Part shown: piece after piece, positions 51,939-60,434 of the stretch | Layout of the letters: each line of letters opens with the position of its first letter | How positions within the stretch are numbered: position 1 is the first letter of the stretch | Source of the DNA: Demequina pelophila | GTDB taxonomy: Bacteria; Actinomycetota; Actinomycetes; Actinomycetales; Demequinaceae | DNA: 64,000 bases | NCBI RefSeq assembly: GCF_000971175.1 | Contig: NZ_BBLY01000001.1 | Span: 1,041,709 to 1,105,708 of the forward strand | Reading direction: 5' to 3' | Made by a program: the position numbers and the translations under genes | Notes under the pieces: model-generated | Seen by the model: the letters and a program-made list of their open reading frames with translations, nothing else | What the model was told of the DNA's origin: nothing | Database searches by the model: none

Positions 51939-53179
51939 GTCTCCTCCTTGGCTGGGACGCGCTTGCCGCGCATCGACATCTGAGCGGGTAGGGGCAGGGG
52001 GTGGCCGGGCAGGAGCATCGACCAGTAGATGGGCTCGAACGCGAGCTTGCCCCAGTGGTTGAACCGGGACTCCTTGAGCAGCGGCAGCGGGCCCACCGTC
52101 GGCACCGGGAACATTCCCGGCAACGGCTCGGTGTCGTAGTTGAAGTCGATGAGCATGGCCTTGCCGCCCCCCGACTCGATGAAGCACGTGGCGTGGCCGT
52201 CGAAGCGCTCCTGGGGCTCCTCGCCCGCGATGATGCGCACAAAGTTCTCCGGGAACACGTCGAGCTCGAAGTGCGCGACGGCGCCGGCCTTGGAGGTGGG
52301 GACGGCGGCGGCGTCGCCGAGCGCGAAGATCTCCGGGTGGCCCGCGTGACGCAGGGTGTGGTGGTCGACGGGCACGAAGTCGAGCTCGTCGCCCAGGCCC
52401 GAGCGGCCCACGAACCCGGCGCCCTTGTTCACCGGGACGGTCACGAACAGGTCGTAGGGCACCTCGCGCTCGTCGAAGGAGACCACGGTGCGGGCCTCCG
52501 GGTCGATGCTCTCCACCATGAAGTCGGGCTCGACGGCGATGCCGCGCGAATCGAGCATGTCCCCGAACGCGGCCGCGGCCACGGGCTTGGTGAACGCCCC
52601 CGACAGCGGCGTGACGAACGTGATCTCGACCTTGTCGCGCAGGCCCCGCCGACGGAAGAAGTCGTCCGCGAGGAGCGTGAACTCGAGCGGCGCCACCGGG
52701 CACTTGATGGGCATCTCCGAGATGTGCACCACCAGGCGACCGCCGGTGAAGCCCGCGAGCGCCCGGCGCAGGGCCACCGCATCGTCGAACGTGTAGAAGG
52801 AGTGGACGGCACCGTGCCAGTCGTCCTCCATGCCGGGGGTCTCCTCGGGATGCGGGGACGTGCCGGTCGCGATGATGAGGTAGTCGTAGGGCAGCTCGGC
52901 GCCGTCCTCGAGCGCGACCGTGCGAGCCTCCGCGTCGACGCGGTCGATCACGCCCTGGACGCGGGTGACGCCCTCCGGGATGAACGACGAGGCCTTCTTG
53001 CGCGCCTTGTCCGGCCGGTACCTGCCGAACGGGATGAACAGGAACGCGGGCTGGTAGTAGTGCGCGCCCCGTTGGTCGACGATCGTGATGTCCCACTCGT
53101 CCGCATCGAGCATCCGCCGCAGCTTGTTGGCCGCGATCGTGCCCGCCGTGCCGGCTCCGAGAATGAGCAGCCTGCGCAT
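51935..53179 (-). CDS. Sulfide:quinone oxidoreductase-like FAD-dependent enzyme
   Basis: 414 residues. FAD-binding LLILGAGTAGTIAANKLRRM starts the protein; LIIATGTSPHPEETPGMED and EIFALGDAAAVPTSKAG are the second dinucleotide and FAD-pyrophosphate motifs. Cys in EMPIKCPVAPLEF and GHATCFIESGGG are the likely redox pair, close to the pattern of SQR and flavocytochrome c sulfide dehydrogenase. It would oxidise sulfide at the membrane face and pass sulfur to the coupled TusE- and DsrE-like carriers. GGAGGGG precedes the ATG. Confidence 0.85.
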   Translation of the reverse strand: MRRLLILGAGTAGTIAANKLRRMLDADEWDITIVDQRGAHYYQPAFLFIPFGRYRPDKARKKASSFIPEGVTRVQGVIDRVDAEARTVALEDGAELPYDYLIIATGTSPHPEETPGMEDDWHGAVHSFYTFDDAVALRRALAGFTGGRLVVHISEMPIKCPVAPLEFTLLADDFFRRRGLRDKVEITFVTPLSGAFTKPVAAAAFGDMLDSRGIAVEPDFMVESIDPEARTVVSFDEREVPYDLFVTVPVNKGAGFVGRSGLGDELDFVPVDHHTLRHAGHPEIFALGDAAAVPTSKAGAVAHFELDVFPENFVRIIAGEEPQERFDGHATCFIESGGGKAMLIDFNYDTEPLPGMFPVPTVGPLPLLKESRFNHWGKLAFEPIYWSMLLPGHPLPLPAQMSMRGKRVPAKEET

Positions 53180-53339
53180 CGCGCTTCCCCTCCGTTGGGT
53201 CAGCGGCCGCCCCGTCGCGACCCCGATACTCCCGACCGTATGGGCGGCGGGGCCATCGGCGCCAGGACCATTGTCCCGGGACGATGCGCGGGGCCCAAGA
53301 GTGCGGACCTCACCTTCCCGCTCGGTTGGGAGCGGCGGG

Positions 53340-55013
53340 TCAGGCGGGCCCGGCGGGCCCGGCGGCGGGCGCCCGGAAGTGGGCGCCGCCCACGACCGTG
53401 CCCACCACCGCGATCTCGCGCAGCTCGCGGGGCTCCGCGACGACGAGCGGGTCGAGGTCCAGCACGGCGAAGTCCGCGTACTTGCCCGGCACGATCGAGC
53501 CGAGGAGGTGGTCGAGCTTGAGCTGGTACGCCGGCCCGATGGTGATCGCCTCGAGCGCCTCCTTCACCGTGACCGCCTCGGCCTCGCCCCAGGAGCGGCC
53601 CGTAGGCGTGCGGCGCTCGACGGCGTAGGACGCCGTGGCCAGCGGGTCGAGCGGCGTCACCGGGGTGTCGCAGTGGAAGGCGATGGTGACGCCCGCGTCG
53701 ATCGCGGTGCGGGCGGCGCACATGCGCAGCACCCGGTCCGGGCCCACCGTCGCGTCGATGTGCTGGTCGCCCCAGTACCAGATGTGATTGCTGAAGATGT
53801 TGGCGCAGACTCCCAGCTCGGCCATGCGCCGGTACTGCGCGCGGGTGGACAGCTGCGAGTGCGTGACCGTGTGCCGATGGTTCCACCGCGGGGTGCGGGC
53901 CAGCGCCTCCTCGACGGCGTCGAGCACCAGCTCCGTGGCCTCGTCGCCGTTGGCGTGGACGTGGATGTTCAGCCCCGCGGCGTGGAAGGCGTGGAACTGC
54001 TCGCGGAACAGGTCGGGGTCCGTGCTCCACACGCCCGGGCCCTCACCGCCCAGGTAGCCGGGCTCCTGGAGGCGGGCAGTGAACTGCTGGATCGACCCGT
54101 CGAGCATGAGCTTCACGGTGCCCAGGTGGAGCTTGGAGGTCGCGCTCCCCTGGCTCGACGCCACCAGCGCGGCCACCTGCGCGGCCTCCTCCGCGGAGCG
54201 GGTGGGCGCGCCGAACGTCGCCGGCACCACGCGCAGCGGGAAATCGTCGCGCGCGGTGACCTCGAGGAGCGTGTCGAGGCCGCCGGGGCGCAGCAGGTCG
54301 GTGTTCGCCAGGTCGGTGGCGGTGGTGCAGCCGTGGTTGCGCGCGTCGTGGGCGAGGTCGAGCATGCCCGCCGCGGTCGAGCCGCCGAACGCGTGGACGC
54401 CCAGCGCCTCGAGCGCGGGCGTCATCGCGACCAGCTCGTGGAGCTCGCCGGTGGGGAGCGCGTCCTCGCCGTGGACCACGCCGGTGGCGTCGGTGCCCGC
54501 GTGCCAGCCGAGGGCCTCGAGCAGCGCCGAGTTCGCCGTCGCCACGTGCAGCGACTGGTGCACCACCAGGATCGGCCGGGTCGTGCTCACCGCGTCGAGC
54601 ACGTGGCGGTTCAGTGCCGCGCCGGGGTGGGCGAGCATGTCGAGCCCGTGCGCGAGGAGGGGCTCCTCCGGCGCGAGCTCGGCGTCCCACGCGCGCAGCG
54701 CGGCGAGCACCTCGTCGAAGCTCTGCGCGCCGGGACGCGGAGCGCCGTCGGGAGCCGTCCGCGGGAAGAACCCCAGGTAGTGCGGCCCCAGCAGCGCGCC
54801 GAGCCCCATGTGCGAATGCGCCTCGACGAACCCGGGCGTCAGCACCGCGTCCGCGTAGCGGCCGTCGACCACCGCGCCGGGATACGTCGCGGCGAGGCCC
54901 TCGCCCGTGCCCACGGCCAGGATCCGGTCGCCGCGGATCGCGACGGCCGTGGCGGTCGGGACGGCGTCGTCCATGGTGCGCACCAGGCGCGCGGTCAGGA
55001 TGGTGACGGTCAT
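53340..55013 (-). CDS. Amidohydrolase family protein (YtcJ/LAF3-like)
   Basis: This is a 557-residue metal-dependent hydrolase. The N-terminal composite sheet leads to TPGFVEAHSHMGLGALLG with the HxH metal ligands, followed by later ligands in NIHVHANGDEATELVLDAVE, HRHTVTHSQL and TIAFHCDTPVTP. This long form matches the YtcJ-type amidohydrolase_3 group, which acts on cyclic amides or N-formyl compounds; the substrate is unknown. It appears monocistronic, with a GACGATGC copy on each side (53280 and 55044). Confidence 0.85.
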   Translation of the reverse strand: MTVTILTARLVRTMDDAVPTATAVAIRGDRILAVGTGEGLAATYPGAVVDGRYADAVLTPGFVEAHSHMGLGALLGPHYLGFFPRTAPDGAPRPGAQSFDEVLAALRAWDAELAPEEPLLAHGLDMLAHPGAALNRHVLDAVSTTRPILVVHQSLHVATANSALLEALGWHAGTDATGVVHGEDALPTGELHELVAMTPALEALGVHAFGGSTAAGMLDLAHDARNHGCTTATDLANTDLLRPGGLDTLLEVTARDDFPLRVVPATFGAPTRSAEEAAQVAALVASSQGSATSKLHLGTVKLMLDGSIQQFTARLQEPGYLGGEGPGVWSTDPDLFREQFHAFHAAGLNIHVHANGDEATELVLDAVEEALARTPRWNHRHTVTHSQLSTRAQYRRMAELGVCANIFSNHIWYWGDQHIDATVGPDRVLRMCAARTAIDAGVTIAFHCDTPVTPLDPLATASYAVERRTPTGRSWGEAEAVTVKEALEAITIGPAYQLKLDHLLGSIVPGKYADFAVLDLDPLVVAEPRELREIAVVGTVVGGAHFRAPAAGPAGPA

Positions 55014-55191
55014 GACGGGCGGCGCTCCTTGGTGGGGACCTCGGGACGATGCTGGGGCATTGCGGGCGGGACGACGCGGCGTTCTCGCCGTCGGCCTCGG
55101 CCCCCGCGCGGCCCGGCGCGGCCCCTCGCCCACGCTAGCCGCGCCGGAGGCGGCCCGACCGGGACCCCGGGCGCGGCGCATCGTGCTCCGC

Positions 55192-55197
55192 TAGGGT
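55192..55197 (+). promoter_or_regulatory. -10 element TAGGGT of a probably leaderless transcript
   Basis: TAGGGT is followed by eight bases and the ATG of a CPBP gene, slightly longer than the six or seven seen elsewhere. Confidence 0.5.
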
Positions 55198-55205
55198 CGG
55201 GAACC

Positions 55206-56039
55206 ATGGGCCGGCACACCCACAGGGGCATCTCCTTCCGGACGCTCGTCACGTTCTTCGTCGTCGCGTTCGCCGTCTCGTGGCTGGCGTGGCTGCCGCA
55301 GGCGCTCGACTCGGTCGGCGTGGTCGACCTCCCCGACGCCGTGGGGCTGCTCGGCATCCTGGGCCCGTTCGGCCCGTTCGTGGCGGCGGCGTGGCTCACC
55401 CGCCGGGCCGGCGGCGGGCCCGCGGTCAGGGCGCTGCTGCGCCGCGGCTGGAGCAGGGACTTCGACAAGCGCTGGCTCGTGCCCACCGTGCTGCTCATGC
55501 CGGGCATCGCGCTCGCCACGGTCGGGGTGATGACCGTGACCGGACAGGACATCGAGTGGGACCAGGGCATCGCGCCGGTGGCGATCGTCCCCACCTTCCT
55601 GCTCATCCTCGTGATGAATGCGGCGCCCGAGGAGTACGGCTGGCGCGGCTACGCCCTCGCGCCCATGATGGAGCGTCACGGCGCGCTCGCGGCGAGCCTC
55701 ATCCTGGGGGCGGTCTGGGGCCTGTGGCACCTCCCCCTGCACTTCATCGACGGCACGGTGCAGGCCGCGATCCCGATCCACGAGTTCGTGCTGCAGCAGA
55801 TGGTGCTCGCCGTCTTCTACACGTGGCTCTTCGCCAACACGCGCGGGGCCGTCTCGGTCGCGATCGTGTTCCACGCGGTCGCCAACATCGTGGGCGCGAC
55901 CGTGCCGTACTGGACCACCGCGGGCGGGCGCTGGACGGGCTTCGCGGTCCAGGTGGCGGTCGCGATCGCGATCGTGGCCGTCTGGGGACCGCGGCGCTTG
56001 AGCCGCTCCCCCTCCGCCGAGTCGACCGCCGTCGCCTGA
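55206..56039 (+). CDS. CPBP family intramembrane glutamic endopeptidase
   Basis: This 277-residue polytopic protein has the full motif set: NAAPEEYGWRGYALAPMM (EExxxR with the YGWRGY variant), AVWGLWHLPLHF (second His) and VAIVFHAVANIVG (HxxxN). The EEYGWRG type is common among predicted bacterial CAAX-like proteases. It is not closely similar to the pair near 10 kb. Confidence 0.87.
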   Translation: MGRHTHRGISFRTLVTFFVVAFAVSWLAWLPQALDSVGVVDLPDAVGLLGILGPFGPFVAAAWLTRRAGGGPAVRALLRRGWSRDFDKRWLVPTVLLMPGIALATVGVMTVTGQDIEWDQGIAPVAIVPTFLLILVMNAAPEEYGWRGYALAPMMERHGALAASLILGAVWGLWHLPLHFIDGTVQAAIPIHEFVLQQMVLAVFYTWLFANTRGAVSVAIVFHAVANIVGATVPYWTTAGGRWTGFAVQVAVAIAIVAVWGPRRLSRSPSAESTAVA

Positions 56040-56069
56040 GCGCGCCCGACCCCGAGCCTCCTGCACCGC

Positions 56070-56160
56070 CACGCAGCCGCGCCGCCGCGCCCCCTGGGCT
56101 GCCACGCCGCCGCGCCGCCGCGCCGCCTGCGCTGCCACGCCGCCGCGCCGCCGCCGAGGC
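56070..56160. repeat. GC-rich tandem repeat, about 33-bp unit, 2.5 copies
   Basis: Units are built from CCGCCGCGCCGCCGCGCC followed by CCTGGGCTGCCACG or CCTGCGCTGCCACG. With the palindrome that follows, it fills the 444-bp gap before the ybaK homologue. Confidence 0.75.
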
Positions 56161-56200
56161 AAGCGCCCAGCACCGCGGCACCCCGGGTGTGCATGCGGCA

Positions 56201-56269
56201 CGCTAGCCGAATTCATGCACTTTGGGCGGGCCTCAGGGGCGCGCCCAAAGTGCATGAATTCGGCTAGCG
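56201..56269. repeat. Family A palindromic element, best copy: perfect 28-bp arms
   Basis: Arms 56201-56228 and 56242-56269 start CGCTAGCCGAATTCATGCAC and continue TTTGGGCG, with a 13-base loop. Perfect complementarity over 28 bp suggests recent formation or selection. A decayed half (GCGAACTTCGCCTAGCGC) lies at about 56319-56336. Confidence 0.9.
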
Positions 56270-56483
56270 CCGAGGAACCAACACCCGCACACCGCGGCGG
56301 GAGCACCTGCCCACTTGCCGCGAACTTCGCCTAGCGCCGCGCAACCGTCACCCGCACACCGCGGCGGGGCGACGGGTCTCACCGGACGGCGGGACGTCAC
56401 CAGCCCACGGAGCGCGGCGGGGGCCCCGCTCCGGAGAACCCCATGCCGCAGCGCCCCGCGCTACCTGCGCAAGAATGGTCCGC

Positions 56484-56984
56484 ATGTCCCGCAAGCACGC
56501 CGCCGGCGGCTCGACGCCCGCCGTCCACGCCCTGCTCGAGGCCGGCGTGCCCCACACCCTGCACCCGTACGAGCACGATCCGTCCTCGGACCTCAGCTAC
56601 GGGCTCGAGGCCGCGGCCGCGCTGGGCGTCGAGCCCGACCAGGTGTTCAAGACCCTGTGCGCGCACGTGGACGGCCGCCTCGTCGTCGCGATCGTGCCGG
56701 TGAGCGGCCAGCTCGACCTCAAGGCCCTCGCCCGCGCGTGCGGAGCCAAGAAGGCGGAGATGGCATCCCCCCACGATGCCGAGCGCGCCACGGGCTACGT
56801 GGTCGGCGGGATCTCCCCGCTGGGCCAGCGGACCGCGCACCCCACGCTCCTCGACGAGACCGTCGAGCTGTGGGACACCGTGTACGTCTCGGGCGGGCGG
56901 CGCGGGCTGGACATCGGCCTCGCGCCCGCGGACCTCATCGCGGCCACGAGCGCCGCCCTCGCACCCCTCACGAAGGAGAACTGA
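56484..56984 (+). CDS. ybaK: Cys-tRNA(Pro)/Cys-tRNA(Cys) deacylase
   Basis: It clears Cys mischarged on tRNA-Pro. The 166-residue YbaK/EbsC protein has VEPDQVFKTLCAHVDGRLVV with the conserved Lys, then VSGQLDLKALARACGAKKAEM, and GYVVGGISPLGQR, whose GG-S-P-G loop is diagnostic. AAGAAT lies seven bases before this ATG; the in-frame ATG at 56475 overlaps that element. The next gene starts immediately after the stop. Confidence 0.9.
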   Translation: MSRKHAAGGSTPAVHALLEAGVPHTLHPYEHDPSSDLSYGLEAAAALGVEPDQVFKTLCAHVDGRLVVAIVPVSGQLDLKALARACGAKKAEMASPHDAERATGYVVGGISPLGQRTAHPTLLDETVELWDTVYVSGGRRGLDIGLAPADLIAATSAALAPLTKEN

Positions 56985-57713
56985 GTGGACCTCTCCCCCT
57001 CCCCCGCCGGCTGGGACCACGCCGCCGCGCTCGCGGACGTCAAGGCGCGCGTCCACGTCGCCGAGGCCGCCTGCGGACGCGCCGGCGCCGGGGTACGCGT
57101 GCTCGTCGCAACCAAGTCGTGGGACACCGCCGCGGCGCTCGCCGCGGTCCGTGCCGGCGCGCAGGTGGTGGGCGAGAGCCGCATGCAAGAGCTCGAGGAG
57201 AAGGGCCCGGCGCTCGCGGAGGCGGAGGCGCGCGTCCACGTGATCGGCCAGCTCCAGCGCAACAAGGCCGCGACCGCCGTGCGCTTCGCGGAGTGCGTGC
57301 AGTCCGTCGACTCGCTCGCCCTCGCCGAGCGCCTGTCGCGCCTGTGCGTCGAGGCCGAGCGCGACCTCGACGTCATGATCCAGGTCAACGTGTCGGGCGA
57401 GGACTCGAAGGCCGGGGTCTCCCCGGACGATGCACTGGCCCTCGCCCGGGCGGTCCAGGCCCTGCCCGCGCTCGCCGTGACGGGCTTCATGACCATCGGC
57501 CTGAAGTCGCAGGTCGAGGAGGACGTGCGCGCCGGCTACCGGACGCTGCGCGGCATCCGCGACACCGCGCTCATCCGCTCCGAGGCGGGCACGCTTCCCC
57601 TGTCCGCGGCGTGGGAGCTGTCGATGGGGATGTCGACGGATCTCGAGTGGGCGATCGCCGAGGGCGCGACGATGGTGAGGATCGGCACCGGCGTCATGGG
57701 CGAGCGCGCCTGA
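56985..57713 (+). CDS. YggS family pyridoxal phosphate homeostasis protein
   Basis: This 242-residue single-domain PLP-binding TIM-barrel protein has VRVLVATKSWDTAAAL, which carries the PLP Lys (ATK), and RVHVIGQLQRNKAATAV and WELSMGMSTDLEWAIAEGAT, the family signature. The GTG follows the ybaK stop codon with no gap. In many actinobacteria the yggS gene lies in the ftsZ cluster; here it is with ybaK, so this may be a second copy or a rearrangement. Confidence 0.92.
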   Translation: MDLSPSPAGWDHAAALADVKARVHVAEAACGRAGAGVRVLVATKSWDTAAALAAVRAGAQVVGESRMQELEEKGPALAEAEARVHVIGQLQRNKAATAVRFAECVQSVDSLALAERLSRLCVEAERDLDVMIQVNVSGEDSKAGVSPDDALALARAVQALPALAVTGFMTIGLKSQVEEDVRAGYRTLRGIRDTALIRSEAGTLPLSAAWELSMGMSTDLEWAIAEGATMVRIGTGVMGERA

Positions 57714-57772
57714 CCGGCAAAGCCCCTCGCAGCCGTCCGATTTAGGGCGCCCTTAACCGGATAGCAGGCATT

Positions 57773-57791
57773 TTAGGCAAGGGCAACCTTC
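57773..57791. promoter_or_regulatory. DtxR/IdeR-type iron box upstream of the VIT gene
   Basis: TTAGGCAAGGGCAACCTTC agrees with TTAGGTTAGGCTAACCTAA at 13 of 19 positions, including TTAGG and AACCT. It lies 25 bp upstream of the -10. A nearby palindrome, AGGGCGCCCT at 57743-57752, may be a second site. Iron-dependent control is inferred. Confidence 0.55.
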
Positions 57792-57815
57792 CTAGCGGGG
57801 TCGCGAACACGCGCC

Positions 57816-57821
57816 TAACCT
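57816..57821 (+). promoter_or_regulatory. -10 element TAACCT of a leaderless transcript
   Basis: TAACCT-GGACAT-ATG of the VIT-type transporter gene. Confidence 0.65.
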
Positions 57822-57827
57822 GGACAT

Positions 57828-58550
57828 ATGACCGATCTGGACCCCACCTCGACCGACCCCGAGCACGTCGAGGAGAAGCACCTGGGCGCGCGCCTCAACG
57901 CGCTGCGCGCCGGCGTGCTGGGCGCCAACGACGGCATCGTCTCCATCGCCGCGCTGCTCGTGGGCGTGGCGGCGGCGAAGCCCGAGTTCGGGTACATCTT
58001 CACGGCCGGCTTCGCGGGCATCGCGGCCGGCGCGCTGTCGATGGGCGTGGGCGAGTACGTCTCCGTCTCCACCCAGCGCGACGCGGAGAAGGCCCAGCTC
58101 GAGCGCGAGCGCCGCTGGCACGAGGACCGCCCCGAGTGGGAGCTCGATCAGCTCGCCCGCATCCACATGGAGACGGGCATGTCGGAGTCGACCGCCCGCC
58201 AGGCCGCGATCGAGCAGACGGCGCACGATCCGATCGCCGCCCACGCGCGCGCCCACCTGGGCATCGACCCCGACGAGCTCGTGAACCCGTGGCACGCGGC
58301 CATCGCGTCGCTCGGCGCCTTCACCCTGGGCGGCATCGCCCCCCTGCTCACGGCGCTGCTGGTGCCGCTCCCGTTCAAGGTGCCGGCGCTGTTCCTCATG
58401 GTGGTGATCGCCCTGGGCGGCACCGGGCACCTGTCGGCGCGCCTGGGCTACGCGGGCGCCCGCCGCGCCGTCATCCGCAACATCACGGGCGGCTCGATCG
58501 CGATGGCCGTCACGTACGGCATCGGCACCCTCGTCGGCGTCCACGTCTAG
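57828..58550 (+). CDS. VIT1/CCC1 family iron/manganese transporter
   Basis: This 240-residue membrane protein exports or sequesters Fe2+ or Mn2+. The first helix region RLNALRAGVLGANDGIVSIA is the family signature, and GYIFTAGFAGIAAGALSMGVGEYVSVSTQRD contains the conserved metal-path residues. A cytoplasmic, Glu-rich loop (AEKAQLERERRWHEDRPEWE) between helices 2 and 3 is the expected metal-binding domain. A DtxR-like box and a leaderless promoter lie upstream. Confidence 0.9.
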   Translation: MTDLDPTSTDPEHVEEKHLGARLNALRAGVLGANDGIVSIAALLVGVAAAKPEFGYIFTAGFAGIAAGALSMGVGEYVSVSTQRDAEKAQLERERRWHEDRPEWELDQLARIHMETGMSESTARQAAIEQTAHDPIAAHARAHLGIDPDELVNPWHAAIASLGAFTLGGIAPLLTALLVPLPFKVPALFLMVVIALGGTGHLSARLGYAGARRAVIRNITGGSIAMAVTYGIGTLVGVHV

Positions 58551-58632
58551 CGCCCCAGCGCGGCCCTGGCGCGCCTCCGCGCGCACCCGCACCCCACCCG
58601 GCCCCCGCATCGTCCCCGGGCAAGCCAAAGAC

Positions 58633-58659
58633 GGCGGCCCCTCCGGAGGAGGGACCGCC
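58633..58659. terminator. Bidirectional hairpin between the VIT gene and the phnE fusion
   Basis: Arms GGCGGCCCCTCC / GGAGGGACCGCC pair in 11 of 12 positions around loop GGA, between two convergent genes. A GCATCGTCCCCGGG copy lies just before it. Confidence 0.65.
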
Positions 58660-58676
58660 GCCAGGGCCGCGCGGGG

Positions 58677-60434
58677 CTAGGAGATGACCCGGCGCACCCA
58701 CATCGAGACGAGCTCGACCGTGAGGACCACGGCGACGACGAGCACGGTGATGGTGAGCACCACGTCGTACTGCGACAGGCGCACGGCGTTGAACAGCCAG
58801 AAGCCCACGCCGCCGCCGCCCACGATGCCCAGCACCGTGGACGAGCGGACGTTGTGGTCGATCAGGTAGAAGAGGTGGCCGAAGATCGCGGGCGCCGCCT
58901 GCGGCAGGGTCGCGGTCGCGTAGACCTGGAGGCGCGTGGCGCCGGCTGCACGGGCGGCGACCTCGGGGCCGGGGGCGACCTCCTCCATCGAGTCGGCGAT
59001 GAGCTTGCCCAGCAGGCCCACGCCGGCGATGCCGAGCGCGAGCGCGCCCGGCGCCGGGCCCATGCCGATCATGACGATGAAGATGATCGCCATGATGAGC
59101 TCCGGGATGCCGCGGATGCCCACGAGCAGGCCGCGGCACACCGCGCGCACCGCGGCGTTCGGGGCCACGTTGCGGGCGGCGAGCGAGCCGATGACGAGCG
59201 ACAGCACCAGGCCGATGAGCGTGGCCGCGAGCGCGATGAGCACCGTCTCGCCGATCATGCCACCCACGTCCTCCCAGCTCTTGGAGCCCAGGCTGAGCGG
59301 GAACATGTTGGACAGGCGGTCGGGCAGCTTGGTCCACACGTCGATCATGTCGGCCCAGTTGATGCCGGGGTACGCCCACGACCACACGACGATCGCGACG
59401 GCCGCGAGTCCGCCGAGCGTGGTGGTCAGGCGGCTGCCGCGCATCGGCGGCAGGGTGCGGCCGGGCACGGCCGGGCGGTCGGCGGTGGCGGTGGTGGTGG
59501 ACGATGCTGCGGCGGGCTCGGCGCCCTCCCCCGCGCGGGCGGCGCGACGGGCGGCGGCGCGGCGGGCGAGGCGGGCGCCCAGGCCGCGGCCGGTGGGCTC
59601 GGTCTTGAGGATCGCGCCGCGGATGGTCGAGGAGACGATCTCCATGAGCACGCACATCACGAAGAAGATGATCGCGATGCCGATCACCATGCCCCAGTGC
59701 GACATCTCCTGGTAGTGGTGCATGTCGTAGCCGATGCCCTTGACGTTCACCCAGCCCAGCAGCACGGAGCCGCGCAGGTTGATGTCGAGGCGGTGCAGCG
59801 AGGTGGCGATCCAGGAGGGCGCGACCTGCGGCAGGACGCCCGTGACGTTCTGCTGGAATCGCGAGCCGCCGGCGGCGCGAATGGCGAGCACGGGGCCCTC
59901 GTCGATCTGCTCGATCGCGTCGGCGTACAGCTTGGAGATCATGCCGATCGAGTGGAGGCCGAAGCCCACGACCGCGGGAAGCGGGCCCAGGTGCATCACC
60001 GAGATGAGGACGATGACGAAGACGATCTCGGGGATCGAGCGCGACAGCACGCCGACGCCGCGGGCGAGGTTGCGCACCACCGGGTGGGGCGTGGTGTTGC
60101 GCGCGGCCCAGAACGCGATCGGGGCGGACAGCGCCGAGGACAGCGCGGTGCCGGCGATGACGATCGCCAGGGTGACGAGCACGCCGGAGGCAACCTCCCC
60201 GACGGGCGGGAACTCGATGGGCATCGCGCGGCCCATGAAGCCCACGATGTTGTCGCGGGCCCGCTCGCCGAACAGCGCGCCCATCTCGAGGTGACCGAGC
60301 GACCACACGGAGACGGCGGCCAGCGCCACGAGGACGACGCCGAGCGACGTCTTCTCGAGGTCGAACGGCGGGCGGATGCTTCGCGCGGAGCCGGCGTCGG
60401 CCGGCGCGCCGGCGTCGAGGGCGGGGGCGGGCAT
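58677..60434 (-). CDS. phnE: Fused phosphonate/phosphite-type ABC permease (PhnE-PhnE)
   Basis: 585 residues, twice the PhnE length: two six-helix permease domains (about 40-280 and 320-585) joined by a basic Ala/Arg-rich linker and a Ser/Thr patch. Each half carries a coupling loop of PhnE type: DAIEQIDEGPVLAIRAAGGS and DSMEEVAPGPEVAARAAGAT. Most bacteria encode the permease as one gene used twice or two genes, so this is a natural covalent dimer. It overlaps the phnC stop by one base (TGATG). Confidence 0.88.
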   Translation of the reverse strand: MPAPALDAGAPADAGSARSIRPPFDLEKTSLGVVLVALAAVSVWSLGHLEMGALFGERARDNIVGFMGRAMPIEFPPVGEVASGVLVTLAIVIAGTALSSALSAPIAFWAARNTTPHPVVRNLARGVGVLSRSIPEIVFVIVLISVMHLGPLPAVVGFGLHSIGMISKLYADAIEQIDEGPVLAIRAAGGSRFQQNVTGVLPQVAPSWIATSLHRLDINLRGSVLLGWVNVKGIGYDMHHYQEMSHWGMVIGIAIIFFVMCVLMEIVSSTIRGAILKTEPTGRGLGARLARRAAARRAARAGEGAEPAAASSTTTATADRPAVPGRTLPPMRGSRLTTTLGGLAAVAIVVWSWAYPGINWADMIDVWTKLPDRLSNMFPLSLGSKSWEDVGGMIGETVLIALAATLIGLVLSLVIGSLAARNVAPNAAVRAVCRGLLVGIRGIPELIMAIIFIVMIGMGPAPGALALGIAGVGLLGKLIADSMEEVAPGPEVAARAAGATRLQVYATATLPQAAPAIFGHLFYLIDHNVRSSTVLGIVGGGGVGFWLFNAVRLSQYDVVLTITVLVVAVVLTVELVSMWVRRVIS

